A model generated the notes under the pieces. The model saw nothing but the letters and a program-made list of their open reading frames with translations, had not been told where the DNA came from and made no database searches. Below are positions 17,320 to 25,496 of a DNA stretch of 64,000 nt, in pieces. The stretch is from Prosthecochloris sp. GTDB lineage: Bacteria > Bacteroidota > Chlorobiia > Chlorobiales > Chlorobiaceae. The stretch covers positions 124,001-188,000 of the forward strand of contig JADMLA020000040.1 in NCBI GenBank assembly GCA_015482705.2. The letters run 5' to 3'. How positions within the stretch are numbered: position 1 is the first letter of the stretch; every line of letters begins with the position of its first letter. Both the position numbers and the translations under genes were made by a program.

Positions 17320-18593
17320 ACAATAATCCTCTCGACTCTCGAAGAAACAGCACAGAGGATTTCATAGCTGATTGTTCCTGCAATTTTTGCGAGATCTGCA
17401 GCAGACATGCCGTTCCATCCAAAAAGTACCGCATCGTCACCCACACGAACGGTGCTGTTTTTCCCGAGATCGACCATCGTTTGATCCATGGTGATCGTGC
17501 CAACCTGTGCACAGGGATTCCCTCGAATGAAAACTTTGGCTCTGTTCGACAACGTTCTCAGGTAACCGTCTGCGTAACCTGCAGAAATAGTGGCTATTTT
17601 GCATCGGGACGGAGCGGTCCACCGACGGTTATAGCTGATGCTCGTTCCGGGTTCCACATCTTTAATGAAAATCACCTTGGTTCGTAACTCCATCACCGGT
17701 TTGAGATCGATCATATGTTTTACGCTCTCGTCGGGGGGGTATCCGTAGAGCATTATTCCTGGCCTGACCATATCGAGGCAGGCATCTTTGCGGCAGAGTA
17801 ACGCGCCACTGTTTGCCGCATGTTTACAGAGGCTTCTTTTGGCCTTGTGTTCGAACTCCGAACAGACCTGCGTGAATAGGTCAATTTGCCGATCGGTAAA
17901 GCCGTCGGTGTTTGTACTTTGAGCAAAGTGCGTATAGGCCCCCGTGAGTTGCAGGTGGGGACTTTGTTCTGCGGCCTGAAGAAGGTTGCAGGCAGCTTCG
18001 GGCTGTATTCCGAGCCTTCCCATTCCGGTATCGATTTTTACCTGCACCTTCAACGTTGTGTTATATGATGATGCTATGGCTTCGGCGGTGCGTAGCGTTT
18101 CGAAATCACCGATGGTTGCTGTAATATCATGCTGCAGATAGAGGGGTAGATGAGAAGGAAGAGGTGAACAGAAAGCAAGAATTGCAGCATCCCCGGAAAC
18201 TGCATGCCGCTTTCTCAGGTGCATGGCCTCTTTAATATTTGCCACGCCGAAATCACTGACACCCAGACTTTCAAGAGTTTTCGCTATATGCAAGGCATCG
18301 TGTCCATAAGCATTTGCCTTGACGATACCCATGATACGGCATGTGTCTGTGATTCGCTCCTGTATCTTGCGAAAGTTATGTATGAGGTTATTCGAAGAAA
18401 TTATCGCTACCGCAAGGTGCTCTTCAGTAAGAGTGTTTTTGCCGGTAGGCGCTGTTGTTGCCTTTGTCAATCGAGTATTCGGTAAGAGTGGAACTGATTT
18501 TTTAGTAAAAAGAGAAAACAACAGTTTCTTATTGACTTCTCTATCGGTACTTCTATGCCATGATAGCTGTCCGCTGGTTCTCCGAAAAAACAA
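17316..18593 (-). CDS. alr: Alanine racemase
   Basis: This PLP enzyme makes D-alanine for peptidoglycan. The PLP lysine is in VKANAYGHD (about residue 92 of the longest frame). KIDTGMGRLG, HFAQS, HAANSGALL, the catalytic tyrosine region ISYNRRW, AGYADGY and TMDQTMVDLG are all present. The body of the enzyme is about 370 residues, as usual. The longest frame starts at TTG 18593 and adds about 55 residues; there is no in-frame ATG before the catalytic core, so the true start is a TTG or GTG that I cannot fix. comEA-like and DUF3822-like genes follow. Confidence 0.9.
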   Translation of the reverse strand: MFFRRTSGQLSWHRSTDREVNKKLLFSLFTKKSVPLLPNTRLTKATTAPTGKNTLTEEHLAVAIISSNNLIHNFRKIQERITDTCRIMGIVKANAYGHDALHIAKTLESLGVSDFGVANIKEAMHLRKRHAVSGDAAILAFCSPLPSHLPLYLQHDITATIGDFETLRTAEAIASSYNTTLKVQVKIDTGMGRLGIQPEAACNLLQAAEQSPHLQLTGAYTHFAQSTNTDGFTDRQIDLFTQVCSEFEHKAKRSLCKHAANSGALLCRKDACLDMVRPGIMLYGYPPDESVKHMIDLKPVMELRTKVIFIKDVEPGTSISYNRRWTAPSRCKIATISAGYADGYLRTLSNRAKVFIRGNPCAQVGTITMDQTMVDLGKNSTVRVGDDAVLFGWNGMSAADLAKIAGTISYEILCAVSSRVERIIV

Positions 18594-18760
18594 AACGCTC
18601 TGGTTTCTGCACGTGGTTTACATCGCTTTCAAAGCGTTCATGGTCAGCACTACGAAGTATTCTTTTAGGTAAAAAACATATTTTGTTCTTGTTTTTCAAG
18701 TCCATTACATTGTAAAGGCGTGCTTCGTCTTTAATCTCAAATCTACTCCCGCTACTGTAT

Positions 18761-20134
18761 ATGTGGCAGCAAAACATTTTTTCAAGGACAGATAGCACCC
18801 CGATGGTGCTGATCGACCGTTCGACCCGACACATCAAGCCACGCATTATGGCGAAAGTGGAGTTTCAGAATCCTTCCGGAACACATTACTGCCGTATTGC
18901 AGACACAATTGTCGATCACGCTGAAAAACAAGGGGTTATAAAACCCGGAATGACGCTTGTCGATTGGACCTACGGGTGTAGCGGCATCGCTCTGGCAATG
19001 GCTGCCGTGACGCGAGGGTATAAAATATTGCTCGTTGTGCCTGATAAAATTTCCCGGGAAAAACAGCAGGTACTCAAGGCTCTGGGGGCTGAAATAGTTA
19101 TCACGCCTTCCGATGCGCTTCCCGGTGAACCAAGAAGTTGCGTGAACGTTGCCGAGAACCTTGTTCGAAACCTTCCGCGTGCCTTTTTTGCCAATATGTA
19201 TGAAAACGAGCGTAACCGCACTGTGCATATTGAAAAAACCGGTCCTGAAATCTGGGAACAGACCGAAGGTGGCGTTACCCATGTTTTTGTGCCGGTTATT
19301 TCTGGGGCTATGATTGCGGGACTCGGCCGTTTTCTCAAAGCCAAACGTCCGGACATAAAAATTATAGGTGTCGAACCCGAAGGATCGATTTACCGTGATC
19401 TCTTGCACTCAGGCCGGGCAGGTAAAACCGCCGCCTATGAGCTTGAAGAGATAGGTGGCTTGTGGGAGTCGAAATACTGGGATGCTTCGGTTGTCGACGA
19501 TATTGTTCAGGTTAGCGATAGGGACGCGTTTAATTGCGGCCGTGAGCTGTTGCGCACCGATGCGCTTTTTGCAGGGGGAGCTTCCAGTGCGGTACTTTTT
19601 GCGGCGGTGAGAGCGGGCGCTCTTCTGGATGAGAGCGCCCAGATTGTCGTTATCATGAGCGATTATGGTGGCTACTATCTCAGCAAGATGTTCAGTGACG
19701 AATGGATGAAACAAAAAGGGTTTTACAGAAAAGCGCCTTCTCCGAAAGATGAAATTACGGCCGAAGGAATTGTCGGTCTCAAAACCAGAAAGGAACTAAT
19801 CTGTGCTCATCCTGAACATACGCTCTCCGAGGTTTTTGAAATGATGCGTCAGCATGATGTATCTCAGGTTCCTGTAGTATCTTATGGCACAGCTATCGGG
19901 AGCATCAGTGAAAATAAAATTCTGTCCATTCTGATCGAGAATGACGAAGCGATGAACTCCAAGGTTGTCGGTTACATGGAACAGTCTTTTCCCGTATGCA
20001 GTTCGGACGCAACTATTTCCGAACTGTCCGAAAAATTGCAGGAAAGCACTTCCGGGGTTCTGATTACGCTTTCGGATGGAAGTTTCCAGCTGCTTACCAA
20101 ATCCGATTTGATAGAAGCGTTAACACAGAGGTGA
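18761..20134 (+). CDS. Cystathionine beta-synthase-like pseudoenzyme with C-terminal CBS pair
   Basis: A 457-residue homologue of cystathionine beta-synthase, collinear with it across the whole length: DSTPMVLID near residue 11, KVEFQNPSG at 32-40, RGYKILLVVPDKIS, LKALGAEIV, IIGVEPEGSI, and a CBS-domain pair from about 340 to 455. Every PLP contact is altered. The Schiff-base lysine of the GGSVKDR motif is Tyr43 (GTHYCR); the TSGNTG loop is TYGCSG (70-75); the glycine-rich phosphate loop GTGGT is ISGAM (180-184); and GGSAGS is GGASSA. It should therefore not bind PLP in the usual way. It may be a ligand-sensing or scaffold protein. The gene is intact and divergent from alr. Confidence 0.88.
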   Translation: MWQQNIFSRTDSTPMVLIDRSTRHIKPRIMAKVEFQNPSGTHYCRIADTIVDHAEKQGVIKPGMTLVDWTYGCSGIALAMAAVTRGYKILLVVPDKISREKQQVLKALGAEIVITPSDALPGEPRSCVNVAENLVRNLPRAFFANMYENERNRTVHIEKTGPEIWEQTEGGVTHVFVPVISGAMIAGLGRFLKAKRPDIKIIGVEPEGSIYRDLLHSGRAGKTAAYELEEIGGLWESKYWDASVVDDIVQVSDRDAFNCGRELLRTDALFAGGASSAVLFAAVRAGALLDESAQIVVIMSDYGGYYLSKMFSDEWMKQKGFYRKAPSPKDEITAEGIVGLKTRKELICAHPEHTLSEVFEMMRQHDVSQVPVVSYGTAIGSISENKILSILIENDEAMNSKVVGYMEQSFPVCSSDATISELSEKLQESTSGVLITLSDGSFQLLTKSDLIEALTQR

Positions 20135-20169
20135 CATGCTGGTTGGTCGAACCATGGATCCTGTAAAAA

Positions 20170-20212
20170 GTCATGCCGGGCTTGATCCGGCATCCTTGGC
20201 GAGGTTCGCCAA
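20170..20212. repeat. Palindromic intergenic repeat plus adjacent hairpin
   Basis: ATGCCGG-GCTTGAT-CCGGCAT (20173-20193) forms a 7-bp stem. The same 25-base element occurs inverted, with one difference, at 47188-47212. A second hairpin, TTGGCGA-GGT-TCGCCAA, follows at 20196-20212. Lying just after a stop codon, the pair could act as a terminator or mRNA-stabilising repeat, but no T-run follows here. Confidence 0.7.
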
Positions 20213-20535
20213 AAGATGGATTTCTTGATCGAGTCGAAAGGGGATAATCATGAGCGGTAGCTGAACAACAAACGTTTTTGTGTTCGAAACACAGGAAGAG
20301 ACCGTTCTGTTGAGAGTGTTTCCCCGGCGTTGGAAATGCTGTATGGTTTCAGTTGTTATATATGCATGAAATGTAACAGGTTACGCTTTTCATTGTAATT
20401 ATGTGGTTGTTTTTTTTGCGAGATTTACTTATTTAAGCAATCCTAAACACATATTACCAAAATCGCTATCTATTTGGTGCTCTGAACGTAACCGTTCAAT
20501 TTTTCATTTTCCATAAGGAAACATGGTATACAGGT
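20213..20535. other. Intergenic region upstream of the zinc-ribbon gene
   Basis: A 320-bp stretch with no gene I can support. It becomes AT-rich from about 20340 onward, which fits a promoter and leader for the zinc-ribbon gene and rpsU. I see no riboswitch or RNA gene. Confidence 0.4.
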
Positions 20536-21135
20536 ATGGCTTCCGAAAAGACTGTAAATAATGAGCGGCAGGTGCCGGTAGTTGAATCGAGAAAAAGGCA
20601 ATATATCCTTGAAGGGAAGATAAAGCCATGCTTTTGCGAGGGCTGTCATGAGCTGACAGAAAAAGTTTTTGTCGGTGAATGGAAACCCAGTGACAAGCCG
20701 AAGAATTATGATGTTCTCGGCGCTTCTGACACGGGTAAATCCGACAAGAAAAAAGCTGTGGAAGACGAAGTACAGTCTGCTGCCGAGAATCAGTACTGGA
20801 TAAGGTGTTCATCATGTAATCAGGTTTATCTGCTCAAGGAGTGGCAGATTCAGATCGATAAGGAGTTGAATCTCCAGGAACTCAATCCTGAAGATTGCCA
20901 GTTGTATTCTCCTCATGGAATTTATGCCCAGGGGGATGCGGTCTACCACAAGTCGCTCGATGAAGTGGGGGTCGTCCGCGAAAAAAACGCTACCGGAAGC
21001 GGTGCGCATGTCATTATTGTGGAGTTTATCAAAAGCGGTAAAAAGCAACTGCTTGAAAATGTACAGGTAAGCCAGGGCAAGACTGGTCAGAACGAGTCAC
21101 TGAGCGAAATTTTAAAAATGAAATTAAAACGATAA
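20536..21135 (+). CDS. Uncharacterised zinc-ribbon protein with SH3-like C-terminus, upstream of rpsU
   Basis: A 199-residue protein I do not recognise. Two cysteine knuckles, CFCEGC (about residues 32-37) and CSSC (about 91-94), could form a zinc ribbon split by a charged, lysine-rich insert. The C-terminal third (GDAVYHKSLDEVGVV ... IIVEFIKSGKKQLL) resembles the small SH3-like barrel seen in CarD-type and UvrD C-terminal modules; this is inference. No membrane segment. ATG 20536 is taken; the ribosome site is weak. It ends 26 bp before the rpsU start, so a link to ribosome function or transcription is plausible. Confidence 0.75.
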   Translation: MASEKTVNNERQVPVVESRKRQYILEGKIKPCFCEGCHELTEKVFVGEWKPSDKPKNYDVLGASDTGKSDKKKAVEDEVQSAAENQYWIRCSSCNQVYLLKEWQIQIDKELNLQELNPEDCQLYSPHGIYAQGDAVYHKSLDEVGVVREKNATGSGAHVIIVEFIKSGKKQLLENVQVSQGKTGQNESLSEILKMKLKR

Positions 21136-21146
21136 CAAGTGCTAAC

Positions 21147-21156
21147 AAGGAGGTGA
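21147..21156 (+). promoter_or_regulatory. Near-complete Shine-Dalgarno sequence of rpsU
   Basis: AAGGAGGTGA is a full complement to the 16S rRNA tail. It overlaps the in-frame GTG at 21153, which rules that codon out and places the start at TTG 21162. Confidence 0.8.
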
Positions 21157-21161
21157 AAAAG

Positions 21162-21359
21162 TTGGTAAGCGTACAGTCGAACGATAACGAGTCTATTGAC
21201 AAAATGCTCAAGCGCTTCAAGAAAAAATACGAACGCGCAGGTGTTTTGAAGGAGTTTCGTAAAAAAGCATATTTCGTAAAGCCTTCAATTGAAGGCCGTT
21301 TGAAACGTTCAAGGAGCAAGCGCAGAGCTCAAAGAGCGAACGAAGAACGTAATTCCTGA
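21162..21359 (+). CDS. rpsU: 30S ribosomal protein bS21
   Basis: A 65-residue, highly basic ribosomal protein that sits near the 3' end of 16S rRNA and helps initiation. The core KRFKKKYERAGVLKEFRKKAYF and the arginine-rich tail are typical of bS21. The TTG start (MVSVQSNDNESIDKML) is set by the AAGGAGGTGA site 5 bases upstream; the longer GTG frame would start inside that site. A terminator-like hairpin follows 24 bases after the stop. Confidence 0.93.
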   Translation: MVSVQSNDNESIDKMLKRFKKKYERAGVLKEFRKKAYFVKPSIEGRLKRSRSKRRAQRANEERNS

Positions 21360-21383
21360 TCGAAAATAATCAGGATGATATGT

Positions 21384-21412
21384 AAAGCAGCTCCGTCAGG
21401 GGTTGCTTTTTT
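21384..21412 (+). terminator. Terminator after rpsU
   Basis: Imperfect hairpin AAAGCA-G-CTCC-GTCA-GGGG-T-TGCTTT followed by Ts. It separates rpsU from aroA. Confidence 0.65.
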
Positions 21413-21432
21413 GTTTAATCAAGTTTGAGTTC

Positions 21433-22737
21433 ATGAAAATCTACAAAGGAGAAGTCAGTACCCTCCCGCCGGATAAATCAATATCTCATCGAGCCGCGCT
21501 CATAGGTGCTATAGCAGAGGGTACCACTGAAATATCGAATTTTTCAGCTGGTTTCGATAATCAGTCGACTCTCGGTGTGTTACAGGCTTGTGGTATCGAT
21601 GTGAGGCAGGAAAAAATAATCAAGGGTGATGGAGCCGAAGTCAGCAATGTTGTTATTCGTTCGAACGGTTTATGGAGCTTGACCAGGCCGAAGAGAGAGT
21701 TGATGTGCGGTAACTCGGGGAGCACTATGAGGATGTTTGCCGGAATTCTTGCCGCTCAGCCTTTTGAGAGTGTTCTGGTTGGGGACGGTTCTTTGATGAA
21801 GCGGCCGATGCATCGTGTTGCCGAACCGTTGCGTTTGATGGGTGCGGAAGTGACCCTTTCTCCGAAAGATACCGCTCCGGTTGTTATAATGGGATCTGCC
21901 AAACTGCAACCGATACGATATGAATTACAGGTTCCTTCGGCACAGGTGAAATCGCTTGTCGCTTTTGCTTCGCTTCACGCAGAGGGAGAAAGCTGTATCG
22001 TCGAAAATCTCTGCTCGAGAAATCATACGGAAGTTATGCTCGGGTTGCACGTTAAAAAACTCTCCGAAGGTAAGAAGGAGATTATTATTCCCGGGCAGAA
22101 GAGTGTTGCGGCAAAACCTTTCCATATTCCTGGGGATCCCTCGGCTGCATGTTTTATCATTGCGCTTGGTCTCTTGAGTCCAGGTTCTGAAATTCTTCTT
22201 CGCGATGTGTGCCTGAATCCTACACGTACCGGTTATCTCTCTATGCTCGATGAGGCCGGTGCGGAAATTCAGCTGGAAAATATTCGTCTGGCGGGAGGAG
22301 AGAAGATTGGGGATATTCTGGTCAGATACAGCCCTTCCCTGAATCCGCTCAGGATAAGTGATCCGGCTCTCGTTGCAAACGTGATCGATGAAATACCGAT
22401 GCTCGCAGTACTTTCTGCATGTGCCACTGGCGAATTTGAATTGCACAATGCAGCGGAACTTCGTGGGAAAGAGAGTGACAGAATCAGCGCGGTGGTCGAT
22501 AACATGGAGCGCCTCGGATTTATCTGTGATGAATATGCCGATGGTTTCGCTATTTCCGGTAAAAGCACGACAGTAAACGGTACGGTTACCATCGATAGCT
22601 GCTATGATCACCGTATAGCCATGAGCTTTGCGATAGCCAATACAATACTTCCTGCAGAACTCGAGATTTCAGATTCAAACGTTATCGGTGTTTCTTTTCC
22701 AAAATTTTTCGAGATCATCGAGGGTCTGGAGCACTAA
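21433..22737 (+). CDS. aroA: 3-phosphoshikimate 1-carboxyvinyltransferase (EPSP synthase)
   Basis: A 434-residue shikimate-pathway enzyme that joins shikimate 3-phosphate and PEP. The sequence has PPDKSISHRAALIGA, GNSGSTMRM, QVPSAQVKS, GDPSAACF, the catalytic DEIPMLAVL, LRGKESDRIS and DHRIAMSFAI. The start is ATG 21433, just before the family N-terminus; the frame runs back to TTG 21403 inside the rpsU terminator, which I discount. Confidence 0.95.
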   Translation: MKIYKGEVSTLPPDKSISHRAALIGAIAEGTTEISNFSAGFDNQSTLGVLQACGIDVRQEKIIKGDGAEVSNVVIRSNGLWSLTRPKRELMCGNSGSTMRMFAGILAAQPFESVLVGDGSLMKRPMHRVAEPLRLMGAEVTLSPKDTAPVVIMGSAKLQPIRYELQVPSAQVKSLVAFASLHAEGESCIVENLCSRNHTEVMLGLHVKKLSEGKKEIIIPGQKSVAAKPFHIPGDPSAACFIIALGLLSPGSEILLRDVCLNPTRTGYLSMLDEAGAEIQLENIRLAGGEKIGDILVRYSPSLNPLRISDPALVANVIDEIPMLAVLSACATGEFELHNAAELRGKESDRISAVVDNMERLGFICDEYADGFAISGKSTTVNGTVTIDSCYDHRIAMSFAIANTILPAELEISDSNVIGVSFPKFFEIIEGLEH

Positions 22738-22744
22738 CGGGTGA

Positions 22745-23539
22745 TCATACTCGAGGCTCATCGAGCTTGAGGTGCTCCAAGAGAAGGGCATTGAATCGGT
22801 CGGGCTGTTCCATGTTCGCAAGGTGTCCGGCTCCCGGTATAGTATGCATGGCTGATCCGGGTAGCTGTCTGTGCATAGCTGCCGCGACCGATGGGGGAGT
22901 GAGTTTATCATCCTTGCCGGTAATGAACGTGACAGGGCAGGTAATGGTCGAAAGCGATTCGACGGAATCGGTTCTCGAGGCTATTGCCTGCATTGTTGCA
23001 GCAATCGTGTTCCCAGACTGTTTTCTGACGATTCGTTTGAATGAATCGACGACATCCTGTTTTTTTGTATAGGTTTCAGGGGAGAATACGTTCGACAGCA
23101 TTCTGGAGACAGCTTCATCAGGACCTTGTGTCCTGACTGCGGCGATAAAGTCACGGCGGTTGGCAAGGGCGTCTTCGTTATCCTGTTCTGCCCTGGTATC
23201 GCAAAGCACCATTGACAAAACTTTTTCCGGGAACATTCTCCAGAGTTCGAATGCCTGGTATCCACCCATCGAAAGCCCTACAACAGTTACTTTCTCGATG
23301 TGCAGCATCGAAAGTAACGAAGAAATTTCTTCGATGTAATCACGAAAACTCCAGTTTTCCTGTTGCGGTGAACCAGCAACACCGAAAACGTCAGGAGCAA
23401 CAGCGGAAATTCCTTCTGTTTCAAGTGCTGAGAGCTGAGACGCCCACATTTCAGAAGAAAGAGGAAATGCATGAAGCAGAAGTACTGTGTAGGCCGATGA
23501 GGCCGTGGAATCAAGAAGGACGCTTTCGTAGCTCAGCAT
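22745..23539 (-). CDS. Alpha/beta-hydrolase
   Basis: A 264-residue alpha/beta-hydrolase. The oxyanion region LLHAFPLSSEMW, the nucleophile elbow GLSMGG (Ser in the centre), the acid loop TFITGKDDKLTPP and the histidine in PGAGHLANMEQPDRF give a full catalytic triad. It resembles the esterase/3-oxoadipate enol-lactonase/BioH-like group; the substrate is not readable. It follows the YtxH gene by 20 bp on the same strand, and its stop lies 7 bp from that of aroA. Confidence 0.88.
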   Translation of the reverse strand: MLSYESVLLDSTASSAYTVLLLHAFPLSSEMWASQLSALETEGISAVAPDVFGVAGSPQQENWSFRDYIEEISSLLSMLHIEKVTVVGLSMGGYQAFELWRMFPEKVLSMVLCDTRAEQDNEDALANRRDFIAAVRTQGPDEAVSRMLSNVFSPETYTKKQDVVDSFKRIVRKQSGNTIAATMQAIASRTDSVESLSTITCPVTFITGKDDKLTPPSVAAAMHRQLPGSAMHTIPGAGHLANMEQPDRFNALLLEHLKLDEPRV

Positions 23540-23559
23540 GACGTTGTTTTTTTATACCT

Positions 23560-23925
23560 TCAGTTTTCGTGCGGGTCGTTCGATTTAGCCTGTCCACCAC
23601 CGCTTTTCGACTGGTTTTTTATTTCCTTCAGAATGGTGTTTGCATCGTTGAGGATCTTGCGAGCCTCGTCTCTGGCATTTTCAATAATCTCTTTCGAACG
23701 TTCTCGTGCTTCGTTGTCATAGATTTCGCCATTTTCATCGATGTCGTAGAATTCTGCAGCCTTGTCACCTGCCATGTCAAGGGCTCGGCGCAGTTTACCG
23801 GTAATGATCCGTTGTGTTTCCTGTCCTTTATCAGGGGCAAAAAGCAAGCCCATGACCGTTCCGATGGCTGCACCGAGAGCGGCGCCGTAGAAAAGTCCCT
23901 TATAATAGTTGTCCTGGTTTTCCAT
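23560..23925 (-). CDS. YtxH-domain small membrane protein
   Basis: A 121-residue protein with an N-terminal glycine/alanine-rich membrane segment (GLFYGAALGAAIGTVMGLLFAPDKG), the signature of the YtxH/gas-vesicle-GvpP-like family, followed by a charged helical domain with the repeated pattern expected of a coiled coil. Family members are associated with stress and the membrane but have no established activity. It is the first gene of a pair with the alpha/beta-hydrolase. Confidence 0.85.
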   Translation of the reverse strand: MENQDNYYKGLFYGAALGAAIGTVMGLLFAPDKGQETQRIITGKLRRALDMAGDKAAEFYDIDENGEIYDNEARERSKEIIENARDEARKILNDANTILKEIKNQSKSGGGQAKSNDPHEN

Positions 23926-24066
23926 CTTGTATAGCGTTTAATTGACTGGTAATGGTAAGGCGCCATGAGTAAAAAATGCGGTTTTATACAATGGGCTTTG
24001 AGCTGCTCTGGGTGCCTGTTGCTTTTTAATTTAAAAAAATAAGTGTGAAGTGGCGACTACCGTCTA

Positions 24067-25479
24067 TCATCCTTCATGCAGTATTTCCAGTATTTTATCT
24101 TTGTTCTCCAATACCTTTTCGCAGAGATTTTCCCGGCAGACAAGTCTGAACTTTTTTGTGTACCGTTCAAACGAGAGGATAAAGTCCGAGAGGAATACCG
24201 ATTCGCCGAAATCGTCGAATCGGATATACTGTTTTCGAGTCTTGCGGGAATCGTTCAGATGTTCATATCGAGTTGGAAAAACCCTGAGTTCACCGAGATC
24301 GGCATAATCGAAAACATCTTTGAGTGAAGGTGGGTCTATGAGTATTTCATGGCCTTTCAGATCAAGGGCGTAGCGTTTGTTGAGCATTGTACAGATCGCT
24401 ATTTCCTTTTCCTTGCGAAGGTTGTGGTTTGTCGTATAAGCGAACATCCAGGTGACGGGCTCATTTGCTCCGTTGTGATAGGGGCAAAGCGTTACGGAGC
24501 GTTTATATATTTTTCTCTGTATGATGCTGTGCAGAAGCTCGCCCGATGGAGGCCATGACGGGGAATGGAGATGCATCAGCTCGTGGAGCACCTGGTCATC
24601 GGAATTATCGTAAAAAAGTGTTCGTAGTGTTTCAGGAGAAATAACTGATTCATCGATTGCATCCTGGAGCATTCTGCGCAACATGACTGCAAAAGCCCGG
24701 CTGGTATGGTGCCAGTACACATTACGCATCATCATGTATTTGGTGAAAAGCAGGCTTTCGAGCGGTGCGATACCTTTTTCGGTAATAGCGAAACGTCCCC
24801 GTTCAGGGTCGGGAACAAACGATTCGATAAGCCGTTCGATATCGATGCTGCCGTAAGGTATGTTACAGTGATGAGCGTCTCGCATCAGATAATCCATTTT
24901 ATCGGGGTCCAGTGTACCGCTTATCAGTTTTTTAAACCTGCCTGATGCCTTTACTGCGATAATATCGGCGACTTCGCGCGGGTTTACCTGCCATTGGTCC
25001 TCAAGTATCTCCGCAATGGTCGAAAAACCATCATGATGTTCGAAAAGAAATTTCTCGATCAAGGATTCATGAGCGTTGAAGACAGGTTTGTTTCGATAGA
25101 CGGGAGCCTGTTCTTCAAGAACATGTGCGTGCGGATAGTGTCCGATATCATGAAGCAAGGCTGCTGCAAGAAGAAGCTTACAGGTATGGGTATCGAAAAC
25201 CAGGGTCCCCCCCTGCAGACTTTCTGCAAGGGGGTTTGTTACAATCCTTTGCAGAATAAGCTTCATGAGATGATAGACGCCGATCGAGTGCTCGAAACGG
25301 GTATGATGTGCTCCGGGATAGACCTGCTGAGCGAACGAAAGCTGTCGTATACCTTTCAAACGAAGAAAGGTCGGGTGTGCCAGTATCTTTTTTAAAGGTG
25401 TGTTGAGTGGAATATGGCCCCATACGGGGAGTCGAATGAACCCCCCGTCTGAACGAAAAAGCAAATTATCGGAAATCAT
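24067..25479 (-). CDS. HD-domain phosphohydrolase (dGTPase/SAMHD1-like)
   Basis: A 470-residue HD-superfamily enzyme. The metal-binding residues are in HTRFEHSIGVYH (H) and LLHDIGHYPHAH (HD), followed later by DPDKMDYLMRDAHH with the final Asp. The layout matches the dNTP triphosphohydrolase/YdhJ-like group of HD proteins. The substrate is unknown; a nucleotide is likely. It follows the radical SAM gene by only 17 bp. Confidence 0.87.
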   Translation of the reverse strand: MISDNLLFRSDGGFIRLPVWGHIPLNTPLKKILAHPTFLRLKGIRQLSFAQQVYPGAHHTRFEHSIGVYHLMKLILQRIVTNPLAESLQGGTLVFDTHTCKLLLAAALLHDIGHYPHAHVLEEQAPVYRNKPVFNAHESLIEKFLFEHHDGFSTIAEILEDQWQVNPREVADIIAVKASGRFKKLISGTLDPDKMDYLMRDAHHCNIPYGSIDIERLIESFVPDPERGRFAITEKGIAPLESLLFTKYMMMRNVYWHHTSRAFAVMLRRMLQDAIDESVISPETLRTLFYDNSDDQVLHELMHLHSPSWPPSGELLHSIIQRKIYKRSVTLCPYHNGANEPVTWMFAYTTNHNLRKEKEIAICTMLNKRYALDLKGHEILIDPPSLKDVFDYADLGELRVFPTRYEHLNDSRKTRKQYIRFDDFGESVFLSDFILSFERYTKKFRLVCRENLCEKVLENKDKILEILHEG

Positions 25480-25496
25480 GAAGGGTCATTGTTGCA

